Source: Propionicimonas sp020161015 (GTDB lineage: Bacteria; Actinomycetota; Actinomycetes; Propionibacteriales; Propionibacteriaceae). From it: a stretch of 64,000 nucleotides of DNA. The notes under the pieces are model-generated. The model was not told the DNA's origin. It saw nothing but the letters and a program-made list of their open reading frames with translations, and ran no database searches. Made by a program: the position numbers and the translations under genes. The stretch covers positions 26,504-90,503 of the forward strand of contig NZ_CAXWGX010000002.1 in the NCBI RefSeq assembly GCF_964266745.1. Direction: 5' to 3'. This document shows, piece by piece, positions 41,463-49,932 of the stretch (position 1 is its first letter; each line of letters opens with the position of its first letter).

Positions 41463-42737
41463 GTGGCCCCGGGACAGGCGGCGGTGCTGGCCGCCTACCT
41501 CACCACCCGGCACCGGCGGTTCGCCGACCGTGCCGCCCTCGAGGCCTGGCAGGCGCCGCGACTGCGTCGCGCGCTGCACCGGGCGCGGACGCGGTTCCCC
41601 GCCTACGCCGGGGTCGCCGCAGACGAGCTGTCGGCCTTCCCCGTGGTCGACAAGGACGCCTGGCTGGACGGCTTCGACGGCTTCAACGACCGTGGCCTCG
41701 GCCTGGCCGAGTGCCTGGCGGCCGCGCGGGCCGAGGAGGCCGAACGGCGGTTCGACACGCGGCTGCGCGGCGTCTCGGTCGGCCTGTCCACCGGCACGTC
41801 GGGACGCCAGGGCACCTTCCTCACCAGCCCGGCGGAACGCGCCCGCTGGGCCGGCACGGTGCTGGCCAAGGCCCTCCCCGGCGGCCTGCGGGCCGGCGCG
41901 CGGGTGGCCCTCGTGCTGCGGGCCGGCGGGCCCCTGTACTCGGCGGTCGGCAACGGGCGGGTGAGCTTCCGGTTCGTCGACCTCTACGCCTCCCCGGAGC
42001 GCCAGCGGGCAGAACTGGCCGCGTTCGCTCCGACGGTCCTCGCTGCACCGCCGGTGCTGCTCGAGCAGCTGGCCGCCGAGGCCAGGGCGGGGCGTCCGGC
42101 GTGTGCGCCGTCCGCGGTGTTCTCGATCGCCGACGTGCTCGACCCCGACGTGGCGGAGCGGATCGAGGAGGGCTTCGGGGTCGCGCCCGGCCAGGTCTAC
42201 CAGGCGACAGAGGGCTTCCTCGGGATCACCTGCGCCCACCGCACGCTGCACCTCAACGAGGACCTGCTCGTCGTGGAGGCCGAGCAGCTCGGCGACGGCC
42301 GGATGGTGCCGGTCGTCACCGACCTGTTCCGGCGCACCCAGGCGATCGTGCGGTACCGGATGGGCGACGTGCTGCGTCCCTCGGCCCGAGCGTGCGCCTG
42401 CGGGTCGCCGTTGCGCGCGATCGACGCCATCGAGGGCCGCGCGGACGACGTCCTGCTGCTGGCCCGCGCCGACGGCCCGCCCGCGCCGTGCTTCGCCGAT
42501 CTCGTCCGCGGCGCGGTGCTGGGCGCCGACGGCGTCGCCGACTTCCGGCTCGACCAGGACGCCCCCGACCGGCTGCGCCTCGCGGTCAGCCCGGAGGCGT
42601 CGTTCCCCGCGGCCTCGGCCGCCCTCGCCGGGGCGCTGGCGCGGGCGGGGTTCGCCGCACCCCGCATCGTCGCCGCGCCGTTCAGCCCGCCCGAGGCGAC
42701 CGGCAAGCGGCGTCGGGTCAGCCGGTCGTGGCGGTGA
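41463..42737 (+). CDS. adenylate-forming enzyme, phenylacetate-CoA ligase/CoF-synthetase-like
   Basis: A 424-residue ANL-like enzyme. The P-loop-like SVGLSTGTSGRQGTFL and the core region QVYQATEGFLGITC, then VVTDLFRRTQAIVRYRMGD and the ADDVLLL stretch, are the phenylacetate-CoA ligase/F390-synthetase pattern. I recall this clade only as putative adenylate-forming enzymes. It lies 3 bases after the MBL gene. Its 3' end overlaps the convergent glycosyltransferase gene by 20 bases. It probably activates a carboxylate as AMP ester for the pathway. Confidence 0.85.
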   Translation: MAPGQAAVLAAYLTTRHRRFADRAALEAWQAPRLRRALHRARTRFPAYAGVAADELSAFPVVDKDAWLDGFDGFNDRGLGLAECLAAARAEEAERRFDTRLRGVSVGLSTGTSGRQGTFLTSPAERARWAGTVLAKALPGGLRAGARVALVLRAGGPLYSAVGNGRVSFRFVDLYASPERQRAELAAFAPTVLAAPPVLLEQLAAEARAGRPACAPSAVFSIADVLDPDVAERIEEGFGVAPGQVYQATEGFLGITCAHRTLHLNEDLLVVEAEQLGDGRMVPVVTDLFRRTQAIVRYRMGDVLRPSARACACGSPLRAIDAIEGRADDVLLLARADGPPAPCFADLVRGAVLGADGVADFRLDQDAPDRLRLAVSPEASFPAASAALAGALARAGFAAPRIVAAPFSPPEATGKRRRVSRSWR

Positions 42738-43962
42738 CCTCGGCCACCGCGTCGAGGGCTGCGGCGAACGGGTCGCTGCGACGCACCGCCTCCCGCAGCG
42801 CAGGGACGCCGGGCAGCCCGTGCAGGACGCGGGCGAGCGCGTCGGCCGACCGCCGGGAGGCGAGGTCGCGGACGCGCAGCGCGGCTCCCCGGGCGACGAG
42901 CCGGGCGGCGTAGTCGGGCTGGTCGTAGTCGTGCGGCCACACCAGCGCGGGCAGGCCCGCGCGGAGGGTGCTGTAGGCCACGCCGGCGCCGCCGTGGTGG
43001 ATCACCGCCTCGAAGCCGGGCAACACCTGGTCGTAGGGCAGGTAGGCGCTCTCCCAGACCCGCTCCGCCACGCGGCGCAGCCCGCTGCCGGCCGGGTCGC
43101 CGCGGGAGATCACGAACTCGTGGTCGGTGAACCGGGCGGCCAGCCGGGCCACCGCTGCGGGCAGGTCGTCCCTGGCCCAGCCGAGGTGGGTGCCGAGGGT
43201 GACCAGCACGCGGCGTCCCGGCCGGGCGAGCTCCGGCGGCAGCGCGCGCGGCTCCGGTGACTCGGTGACCGGCCCTACGAGCCGGAACCCGGTGGGCCAG
43301 TCCCGGGGGAACTCGAGCTCTGCCAGCCCGAGGCCGAGGATGCGGGTCGGGGAGTAGACCGCCTCCGTGCCGTCGGGCCGGTAGACGCCGGTGCCGAGCG
43401 CCCGCAGCTCTTCGGCGAACACGGCGCCGACCGTCCGCTTGAACCCGCGGACGGCGAGCCGGCCCGCGGCGTCCCGCACCCGGTGCCACGGACGGGTCGG
43501 CGGCGACCAGCCGCCGCAGTAGCTGGGGGTGCCGGTGCGGGTCTCGATCGCGAACGGCGTCGGGATGGTGGTGATCCAGCCGACCCCGGCGTCGCGAGCG
43601 GCCCAGCCGGCCACCGGGGCGGTGAAATCGGCGACCACGGCGGCGGGGCGGTGGCGGGCGATGAGCGCGTCGAGCTCGGCGCGGGCACGGGGCAGCACGG
43701 CCAGGTTCTGCCGCAGCTGGCCGACCAGCCGCAGCGGGTTGTGGCCGACCTCCCGGCCGGTGTCGGCGATCCGTTCGAGGGCGGACGGGTCGTCGGCCAG
43801 CAGTACGTCCGCGTCGAACCGGAGCCGCTCGAGCAATGGCATCGCCGCCGGCGTGGACGCGAAGCGCACCTCGTGGCCGGCCGCGCGCAGCCGCTTCCCG
43901 ATCGCGACCAGCGGGAACAGGTGCCCGGCGAACGGCGGGGCCACCAGCAGCAGGCGGCTCAC
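42718..43962 (-). CDS. UDP-glycosyltransferase (MGT family, GT1)
   Basis: A 414-residue GT-B enzyme of the macrolide-glycosyltransferase type. The N terminus LLLVAPPFAGHLFPLVAIG is the acceptor-side pattern. The donor site is the C-terminal HHGGAGVAYSTLRAGLPALVWPHDYDQPDYA (written here as two neighbouring pieces: HHGGAG and then DYDQPDYA), with GTHLGW at the domain start. GTG 43962 overlaps the upstream stop. It likely glycosylates the product of this locus. Confidence 0.9.
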   Translation of the reverse strand: MSRLLLVAPPFAGHLFPLVAIGKRLRAAGHEVRFASTPAAMPLLERLRFDADVLLADDPSALERIADTGREVGHNPLRLVGQLRQNLAVLPRARAELDALIARHRPAAVVADFTAPVAGWAARDAGVGWITTIPTPFAIETRTGTPSYCGGWSPPTRPWHRVRDAAGRLAVRGFKRTVGAVFAEELRALGTGVYRPDGTEAVYSPTRILGLGLAELEFPRDWPTGFRLVGPVTESPEPRALPPELARPGRRVLVTLGTHLGWARDDLPAAVARLAARFTDHEFVISRGDPAGSGLRRVAERVWESAYLPYDQVLPGFEAVIHHGGAGVAYSTLRAGLPALVWPHDYDQPDYAARLVARGAALRVRDLASRRSADALARVLHGLPGVPALREAVRRSDPFAAALDAVAEVTATTG

Positions 43963-44606
43963 CAGGGGCTCCGGCAGGCGTCCTCGACGAGCCGCTCGAC
44001 GGCGGGCCCCCGGTAGCCCAGGTGCCCGCACCACGGACGCACCCGGACCTCGCCGCGGTAGCCGAGCGCGGAGATCGGGTCGAGCCGGCCTTGCGCCACC
44101 CACACGTCCAGCCCCGCGGGCACCCGTCCGGCCACCGGCCCCAGTGCCACCACCCGCAGGCGCGGGCGCGGCGCATCGCCCGGCTCCGGCAGGCCCGCGG
44201 CGAGCAGCTCCAGGCCGAGCGAGCCGCACACCACCAGCAGGCGGCTCCGGGTCGTGGCGAACAGCGGACGCAGCAGCGGCGCGACCAGCGCGCGCGTCGC
44301 CGGGTCATGGCGCAGCGCGAGGTACTGGCGGGCGTTGCGCACAGAGGCCCGCGCCAGCGGCACCGGCTCCCACGGGCCTGTCCCGACGAACGGGAAGCCG
44401 CGGCGCAGCGGCACGAACCCGTGCCGGGCGGCGGCGTCGAGCAGGGCGTCCTCCGCGGGCGACAGCGCGGTGCGCCTGGGCGAGCTGCGGCCCGACAGCC
44501 AGGCGACGCGGTCGTCGACCGCCGCCAGCGCGGCCGGCCCGGACCCGCCGGCGAGGTCGTCCCTTCCCCGCGCCCCCCACCGTGCGGCCACCGTCGACAC
44601 GCTCAC
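43959..44606 (-). CDS. small putative alpha/beta hydrolase of the lipid locus
   Basis: A 215-residue protein I do not recognise as a named family. A nucleophile-elbow-like CGSLG (in LLVVCGSLGLELL), a later VWVAQGRLDPIS that could supply the acid, and a C-terminal WCGHLGYRG histidine give an alpha/beta-hydrolase-like order Ser-Asp-His. Overlaps both neighbours by 4 bases (GTGA start at 44606), so it is firmly part of the glycosyltransferase operon. If it is a hydrolase it might release or edit an acyl product, similar in position to OleB. This is inference. Confidence 0.7.
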   Translation of the reverse strand: MSVSTVAARWGARGRDDLAGGSGPAALAAVDDRVAWLSGRSSPRRTALSPAEDALLDAAARHGFVPLRRGFPFVGTGPWEPVPLARASVRNARQYLALRHDPATRALVAPLLRPLFATTRSRLLVVCGSLGLELLAAGLPEPGDAPRPRLRVVALGPVAGRVPAGLDVWVAQGRLDPISALGYRGEVRVRPWCGHLGYRGPAVERLVEDACRSPW

Positions 44607-45726
44607 GGCCGCACCCTGCCCTCGGCGTCCAGGCGCATCGGGCGCCCCCGCCAGGTGATCCGCCCGCCGGACGCGAGCGCTGCCGCCGCGTGGACGGGCT
44701 GGAGCAGGTCGGCCACCACCTCGGCAGCGATCGCCGCGGTGTCCTCTGTGGCGCCCAGCAGGCGGCGCCGCAGCGCGGCCATCGCGGCAGCCTTGCCGAG
44801 CAGCGCGACGCCCACCCCGACGACGAGCGGCCACGACGCCGCCAGCACCCCGGTGAGCAGCGCGAGCGCGGGCAGGACGGCGGGGACCAGCACCAGGCCC
44901 AGCATCGCCGGTCCCACCTCGTCGCGCACCAGCCGGCCGGTGAACACCATCCAGCGGCGCATCAGTCGCCCGTAGGACGCGGCGTCGGGCACGGTCGTCC
45001 GCACCCACACCGGCAGGGCGGCCTGCACCAGCCGCTGCCCGGTGCGCCGGTAGGCCAGGGCGAGCTCGTAGTCGTCGCAGACGAAGCCCTCGATGGCCCC
45101 CAGCCCGCCCGCGCGCTCGAGGGCGCCCCGCGTGGTGAGCACGAACATGCCGTTGACGCTGACCGGCGGGCCGGCAGCCAGCAACGGCAGGTAGGTGACG
45201 AGGGCGGAGCCGTTGACGAACCCGGCCACCAGTCGCGCCCAGGCGCCGCGTGCTTCCTTGTAGTACGGCAGGCCGGTGGCGAGGTCGCCGTCGGCGAGGG
45301 CGGCGCAGGCCCGGGAGAGTGTCCCGGGAGGCAGCACGGTGTCGTCGTCGAGCAGGGCCACCAGGTCGTCGGCGGGGTCGATGGCGCGTGCCAGCTTGAA
45401 CACCTTGGGGTTGCTGGTCGCCGGTGCGGCACCGAACGTCCGCACCTCGACCCGCCCCGGGTGCGCGGACGCGAGCCTGGTCGCCACCCGCACGCCCTCG
45501 GCGTCCGCCTCGTCGACCAGCCACCGGAAGCGCGCCGAGGGTGCGTCGCGAGGTTGGCGGCCAGGTCGTCGGCCAGGTGCGGGTCGCCGGAGAGGATCGG
45601 CTGGAGGACGGTGACCTCCGGCTCGCCCGCCGGCGCCGGCGGGTGCCAGGCCCGCGCGGCCAGCACCAGCCGGAGGACGGTGAGCACCGCGTACGCGCCG
45701 AGCAGCGCCCAGCCGGCAGCCGTCAT
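44603..45726 (-). pseudogene. membrane GT2 glycosyltransferase, apparent frameshift
   Basis: Translation from ATG 45726 gives a membrane N terminus (WALLGAYAVLTVLRLVLAARA), then the start of a GT2 domain (VTVLQPILSGDPHLADDLAANL), but leaves frame near 45541. A second frame then continues with FRWLVDEADAEG, the Asp motif LLDDDTVLPPG, CDDYELALAYRRTGQR, the RRW motif (LMRRWMVF) and C-terminal helices to 44603. One missing base in the GGG run at 45539-45541 would restore the reading ...ATHP-SARFRWLV... Two halves match one ceramide-glucosyltransferase-like GT2 protein of about 375 residues. It may be a real null allele or a sequencing slip. It is coupled with both neighbours by ATGA/GTGA overlaps. 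Confidence 0.85.
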
Positions 45727-46676
45727 CCGCCCACCGCCACCAGTTCGTCCACCGCCTGCCCGACCGACACCGGCGGCGGCCCGAGGACCGCCTGCACCCG
45801 GGTGGCGTCGAAGGTCTTGGAGTGGGCGAACATCGACACGCCGTACCGCGTGATCGGCGGCTCGGCCCAGCCGCCGAAGCGGGCCGAGTACCGCTCGGCA
45901 GCACCGGCCATCGCCATCGCGACGGCCACCGGCACCCGGGGACGCCGCGGGTCGAGCCCGAGCCTGGCGAGCACGTCGTCGACGAACGGGTCGAGTTCGA
46001 CGGTCTCCCCGTTGGACAGGTTGAGCTCCCCGGTGAACCGCTGCGCGACGGACTCCAGCAGGTAGTGCGAGACGGTGGCCACCGGCGTGAGGTCGGCCCA
46101 GACGCGCCGTCCGTCGGCCCGGGTGAAGCGCGGCAGCACGCCCTTGCGCGCCGCCTCCAGCACCCGCGGCAGCAGGACGGTGTCGCCGACGCCGATCACC
46201 GCGCGCGGCCGCAGCACCGCCCACTCCCCCGGATAGGCCCTCGTCAGGCGCTCGCCGGCCAGCTTGGTGCGCGAGTAGGTGTTGATCTGCTCGGCATCGG
46301 TCGGGATCGGCGACCGCTCCGACAGCGCCGTCTGGTCGGCGTCCCGGTAGAACACAGACGACGAGGAGACGTAGTGCACCGGCGGGCGGCCGTGTTCACG
46401 CGCCCAGGCCAGCACGGTGGCCGTCGCGCGCACGTTCCCGCGCTGGTAGGCGGACGGGGACGCCCACGGGCTCGCCAGTCCGGCGGCGTGCACGACGGCG
46501 TCGACGGCCTCGTCGAGGTCGAGCGGCTCGCCCAGGTCGTGGCGCACGTACCGGGTCACCGGGGCGGTGGGCGCGTCCTGCCGGCCGAGGCCGACCACCT
46601 CCCAGCCGCGGGCCAGCGCGTCGAGGGTGACCCGGCGCCCGATGAACCCGTTGCTGCCGGTGAGCAGGATCCGCAC
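45723..46676 (-). CDS. NAD-dependent epimerase/3-beta-HSD-like reductase
   Basis: A 317-residue extended short-chain dehydrogenase. Rossmann motif LLTGSNGFIGRRV, the sequence VVHAAGLASPW, and the catalytic Y-x-x-x-K in YSRTKLAGE. The overall type is the 3-beta-hydroxysteroid dehydrogenase/OleD-like group, which reduces beta-keto groups, or a sugar epimerase. It is the first gene of the four-gene minus-strand half of the locus. Confidence 0.88.
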   Translation of the reverse strand: MRILLTGSNGFIGRRVTLDALARGWEVVGLGRQDAPTAPVTRYVRHDLGEPLDLDEAVDAVVHAAGLASPWASPSAYQRGNVRATATVLAWAREHGRPPVHYVSSSSVFYRDADQTALSERSPIPTDAEQINTYSRTKLAGERLTRAYPGEWAVLRPRAVIGVGDTVLLPRVLEAARKGVLPRFTRADGRRVWADLTPVATVSHYLLESVAQRFTGELNLSNGETVELDPFVDDVLARLGLDPRRPRVPVAVAMAMAGAAERYSARFGGWAEPPITRYGVSMFAHSKTFDATRVQAVLGPPPVSVGQAVDELVAVGG

Positions 46677-46716
46677 GGCCGCTGAGCCTAGTCGGACCGG
46701 ACGCGCGGCGGGAGGG

Positions 46717-47370
46717 TCACAGCCGCTCGCTGAAGAACCGCGGAGGGATCTCGGTGGCCCGGGACGCGTCCCAGGGCAGCGTCCAGCCCAGCAGGTCGAA
46801 CATGCCGTCGAGCAGGTAGGCGGTGAACCCCCACACGTACAGTTCGCCGACGGCGAAGGCCGGCCCGGAGAAGCCGCCCGGCAGTACCCAAGTACTGCGG
46901 TTGGCCGGGTCGAGCAGGTGCGCGACCCGGACCTGGTGCACGGCCGCCACCTCCTGCACGTCCACCGGCGCCAGCGGGACGGGGTTCCCCCACCACCCGA
47001 CGACGGAGGTGACGTCGAAGCCGCTGCGGGGGATGTGGGCGGCCGGGAGGACGCCGAGCACCTCGACGGCGTCGGGACTCACCCCCACCTCCTCGTCGGC
47101 CTCGCGCAGGGCCGCCGCGACCGGGTCCACGTCGATCGACTCGATCGAGCCGCCGGGGAAGGCGACCTGGCCGGCGTGGGAGCGCAGGTCGGCGCGCTTC
47201 TCGATCAGCACGACCTCGTAGTCGTCGTCCCCCGCCCGGCTGAGCAGGATGAGCACGGCCGCGCGCCGCGTCCCCCGGGGCTCGCGGGCACCGGAGATGA
47301 AGCTGAGGGCGTCCGGACGCGCGAAGCGCCGCTGGGCGTCCCTGAGTTCCTCGGGGACGGGGGCGCTCAT
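46717..47370 (-). CDS. nudix hydrolase, CoA-pyrophosphatase-like
   Basis: A 217-residue nudix enzyme. The CoA-specific stretch LRSHAGQVAFPGGSIE precedes the nudix box core READEEVG, marking the NUDT7/NudL-type CoA diphosphatases. ATG 47370 overlaps the TlpA-like stop (ATGA). It is the last gene of a conserved five-gene operon. Confidence 0.9.
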   Translation of the reverse strand: MSAPVPEELRDAQRRFARPDALSFISGAREPRGTRRAAVLILLSRAGDDDYEVVLIEKRADLRSHAGQVAFPGGSIESIDVDPVAAALREADEEVGVSPDAVEVLGVLPAAHIPRSGFDVTSVVGWWGNPVPLAPVDVQEVAAVHQVRVAHLLDPANRSTWVLPGGFSGPAFAVGELYVWGFTAYLLDGMFDLLGWTLPWDASRATEIPPRFFSERL

Positions 47371-48038
47371 CCGCCCAGTCCCTGCTCCACCCACTGCTGG
47401 ACCTCCTCGAACGAGGAGAACGCGCCGGGGTGGCGGGCGACGATCCGTCCGCTCTTGTCGAGCAGCAGGGTGTACGGGATGCCGGCCACCGCCAGCGGGG
47501 CCTTCAGCACGTGCTCCTCGTCGGCCAGGTGCGGGTAGGTCATGGCGGTCAGCTGGGCGAACTCGATCGCGAGTTCCGGCTGCGGGTCGGAGTAGTCGAT
47601 GCCGAGCACGCGGACGGACTTCTGGATCCGGGCGAACGCGGCCAGGTGGGCGGCCTCCGCGCGGCACGGGCCGCACCACTGGGCCCACAGGTTCACCATC
47701 AGCGGGCCCCGCAGCCCGGCGAGCCGGACGCTGCTGCCGCCGCCGAGGCACTCCAGGGTGACGTCGGGCAGGCCGCCCGGCACGGCGGGTGCGTCGCTGC
47801 TCGGCGGGCAGTCCTCGATGCCGGCCGCGCGGCGCGCGGCGACGAGGTCGGACGCGGTGGGCGACGGCTCGGGCGCGGCGGCGGTCGTGACCGGCGCGGG
47901 CGCCACCGGCGTCACCGTGGCGGCGGGGGGACGCTGCCCGCCCACGCCGGGAAGCATGCCGGCGCACCCCGACAGGAGCAGGCCCACGGCCAGCCACCCG
48001 CCCAGGGCGGTGCGAGCGGGGCGTCGGGAGGCGGTCAT
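47367..48038 (-). CDS. TlpA-like lipoprotein thioredoxin
   Basis: A 223-residue exported thiol-disulfide protein. The lipobox is LLLSGC at about residue 25, then a Pro/Thr/Ala linker. The redox motif WCGPC lies in LWAQWCGPCRAEAA and the cis-proline in GIPYTLLLDKSG. It also has extra Cys in IEDCPPSSD and LECLGG. Likely reduces extracytoplasmic disulfides. Overlaps nth and the nudix gene by 4 bases each. Confidence 0.92.
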   Translation of the reverse strand: MTASRRPARTALGGWLAVGLLLSGCAGMLPGVGGQRPPAATVTPVAPAPVTTAAAPEPSPTASDLVAARRAAGIEDCPPSSDAPAVPGGLPDVTLECLGGGSSVRLAGLRGPLMVNLWAQWCGPCRAEAAHLAAFARIQKSVRVLGIDYSDPQPELAIEFAQLTAMTYPHLADEEHVLKAPLAVAGIPYTLLLDKSGRIVARHPGAFSSFEEVQQWVEQGLGG

Positions 48039-48736
48039 CCGCGGGGCTCCCGGACGAGCTTCGCCGCCACCGCCGGGTCGGTCGGGCCCTCGCCGAACGC
48101 CGGGCACAGCCGGGCGACCGGGCAGGCGCCGCAGGCCGGACGACGGGCGTGGCACCGCCGGCGCCCGTGCCAGATCACGCGGTGGTTGAGGCGGATCCAG
48201 TCCGCCTTGGGGAAGAGCGCGCCGACCTCGGCCTCGATCGCCTCCGGCTTGACCTGGTCGGTCCAGCCGAAGCGGCGGGAGAGCCGGATCAGGTGGGTGT
48301 CGGTCGTGATGCCGGGCACCCCGAAGCCGTCGGTGAGCACCACGTTGGCCGTCTTGCGGCCGACGCCGGGCAGCGTCACCAGGTCCTCCAGCCGTCCGGG
48401 CACCTGGCCCCCGAAGCGCTCCACGAGCGCCGCGCCGAGCTTGAGCAGCGCGTCGGTCTTGGCCCGGAAGAAGCCCGTGGGCGTGATCAGCTGCTCCAGC
48501 TCCGCGCGGTCGGCGGCGGCCAGTGCCGCCGCGTCCGGGTAGCGGGCGAACAGCACCGGCGTGACGGTGTTCACCCGGCGATCGGTGGACTGGGCCGAGA
48601 GGACGGTCGCGACGAGCAACTGCAGCGGGTCGGCGTGGTCGAGCTCGCAGTGCGCGTCGGGGTACAGCTCGCCGAGTTCTGCGTTGATCCTGCGCGCCCG
48701 CCGCACGAGCGCCGTCCGCGATTCGCCCGGGACCAT
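48035..48736 (-). CDS. nth: endonuclease III
   Basis: A 233-residue DNA glycosylase/AP lyase for oxidised pyrimidines. Helix-hairpin-helix LPGVGRKTANVVL with catalytic Lys, the Asp in ITTDTHLIRLS, and the 4Fe-4S loop C-x6-C-x2-C-x5-C (CHARRPACGACPVARLC). Start ATG 48736 overlaps the RidA-like stop by one base. Confidence 0.96.
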   Translation of the reverse strand: MVPGESRTALVRRARRINAELGELYPDAHCELDHADPLQLLVATVLSAQSTDRRVNTVTPVLFARYPDAAALAAADRAELEQLITPTGFFRAKTDALLKLGAALVERFGGQVPGRLEDLVTLPGVGRKTANVVLTDGFGVPGITTDTHLIRLSRRFGWTDQVKPEAIEAEVGALFPKADWIRLNHRVIWHGRRRCHARRPACGACPVARLCPAFGEGPTDPAVAAKLVREPRG

Positions 48737-49227
48737 CAGAACGACGCGGCGTTCGCCTCGACGACGAGCTCGACCTCCACCGGGGAGTCCAGCGGCAGCA
48801 CCGCCACACCGACGGCGCTGCGGGCATGCGCGCCACGGGCACCGAACACGTCCCGCAACAGTTCGGACGCACCGTTGGCGACCGCGGGCTGGCCCGTGAA
48901 GGACGGGTCGCTGGCGACGTAGACGACCATCTTCACCACCCGGCGGATGCCGTCCACCCCGCCGGTGACGGACGCGGCCGCGGCGACGGCGTTCAGCGCG
49001 GCGATCCGGGCCAGCTCCGAGGCCCGCTCGGGCGTCACCCGGGCGCCCACCTTGCCCTGCTCGGGCAGCGTCCCGTCGACGAACGGCAGCTGGCCGGCGG
49101 TGAACACCTGGCCGGCGGAGACCACCGCGGGCTGGTAGGCCGCGACCGGCGTGGGCACGGCGGGCAGCACGAGCCCCTGCGCGGCCAGCCGGGCCGAGGC
49201 GGGGGTCTCTGCGAGTTCCTCGTTCAT
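48736..49227 (-). CDS. RidA-family protein
   Basis: A 163-residue YjgF/RidA-type protein, of the family that deaminates reactive enamines. Typical segments are VVSAGQVFTAGQLPF, ALNAVAAAASVTGGVD, VVKMVVYVASDPSFTGQPAV, and GAHARSAVGVAVLPLDSPVEVELVVEA, here split across the C-terminal half; the substrate Arg appears in HARSAVGVAVLP. It is longer than typical by about 30 N-terminal residues. ATG 49227 overlaps the DUF4177 stop. Confidence 0.88.
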   Translation of the reverse strand: MNEELAETPASARLAAQGLVLPAVPTPVAAYQPAVVSAGQVFTAGQLPFVDGTLPEQGKVGARVTPERASELARIAALNAVAAAASVTGGVDGIRRVVKMVVYVASDPSFTGQPAVANGASELLRDVFGARGAHARSAVGVAVLPLDSPVEVELVVEANAASF

Positions 49228-49382
49228 TCGGCGACCGGGCGCTTGAGGTAGGCCACCAGGTTCTGCGGGTTCGGCCCCGGCACCACCTGCACCAGCTCCC
49301 AGCCGTCCGCTCCCCAGGTGTCGAGGATCTGCTTGGTGGCGTGCACCAGCACGGGGACGGTCACGTACTCCCATTTGGTCAT
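49224..49382 (-). CDS. DUF4177 small protein
   Basis: A 52-residue protein starting MTKWEYVTVPVL, with the central segment WGADGWELVQVVP and ending AYLKRPVAE, the DUF4177 pattern. ATG 49382; stop overlaps the RidA start (ATGA). It opens the five-gene operon DUF4177-RidA-nth-TlpA-nudix. The family has no established function. Confidence 0.88.
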   Translation of the reverse strand: MTKWEYVTVPVLVHATKQILDTWGADGWELVQVVPGPNPQNLVAYLKRPVAE

Positions 49383-49439
49383 GGGCCCAGTATCGGTGAT
49401 GCGGAAGGGTCGGCGCAGCGGGGACGTCCGGCGCCGGTC

Positions 49440-49457
49440 ACGCGCCCGCGGGCGCGT
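49440..49457. terminator. GC-rich palindrome after whiB
   Basis: An 18-bp perfect palindrome (ACGCGCCCG / CGGGCGCGT) 31 bases past the WhiB stop may end the whiB transcript. It is upstream of the DUF4177 operon, whose promoter must lie close by. Confidence 0.4.
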
Positions 49458-49487
49458 CCACCCCCGCCCGTGGCCCGGGGACGACGG

Positions 49488-49763
49488 TCAGTCGCAGCGG
49501 CGGGCCTTGGGGCACAGGATCGACGTCCACGACGTGATGTCGGTGCGTTGGCGCAGCAGCTGCCGTCGCTCGCGCTCGGTGAGGCCACCCCACACGCCCC
49601 ACTCGATCCGGTTGTCCAGGGCTTCGGCCAGGCACTCGTTGCGCACGGGGCAGGTGAAACAGACCGATCGTGCGCGCTTCTGGTCGGCACCCTCGGGGAA
49701 CAGTTCGTCCTGCAGGCCACGGCACTTCGCCTGGAGGGTCCAGTCGTCGACTCCGAGCGTCAT
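49488..49763 (-). CDS. WhiB-family iron-sulfur regulator
   Basis: A 91-residue WhiB protein. Four cysteines: KCRGLQ, then SVCFTCPVRNEC, binding a 4Fe-4S cluster that responds to redox or NO. The G-V-W-G-G turn and a following basic stretch (LRQRTD) are present. Adjacent to a PonA2-type gene, as for whiB4 (Rv3681c) in M. tuberculosis by my recollection, but the sequence alone does not fix the subtype. ATG 49763; an ATG three codons earlier is also possible. Confidence 0.93.
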   Translation of the reverse strand: MTLGVDDWTLQAKCRGLQDELFPEGADQKRARSVCFTCPVRNECLAEALDNRIEWGVWGGLTERERRQLLRQRTDITSWTSILCPKARRCD

Positions 49764-49810
49764 TGCTCTCATCCTTTCCCGGGGGCACCCCGCCTTCGCG
49801 GTATACGCAA

Positions 49811-49840
49811 TTGCTAGGTGTATGGGTGAGGGTATGTCAA
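49811..49840 (-). promoter_or_regulatory. probable whiB promoter
   Basis: On the minus strand TTGACA (49840-49835), an 18-bp spacer and TAGCAA (49816-49811), in an AT-richer patch about 50 bases upstream of whiB. Confidence 0.5.
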
Positions 49841-49932
49841 GAAGCTGCCGTTGGCTAGGGGGGATCCGGCCAGGAACCGGCGCACGGCCCGGCTCGGGCG
49901 TCCGCTGGGGCACGTAACGTACGCTTGAACCC

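Noticed and set aside
45530..45550. Programmed ribosomal frameshift in the GT2 gene
   Set aside because: There is no slippery heptamer or following stem; a plain indel in a G run explains the data.
39592..46676. Canonical OleABCD olefin pathway
   Set aside because: The ligase is of the phenylacetate-CoA-ligase type, the hydrolase is small, and two glycosyltransferases are present, so a different product is more likely.
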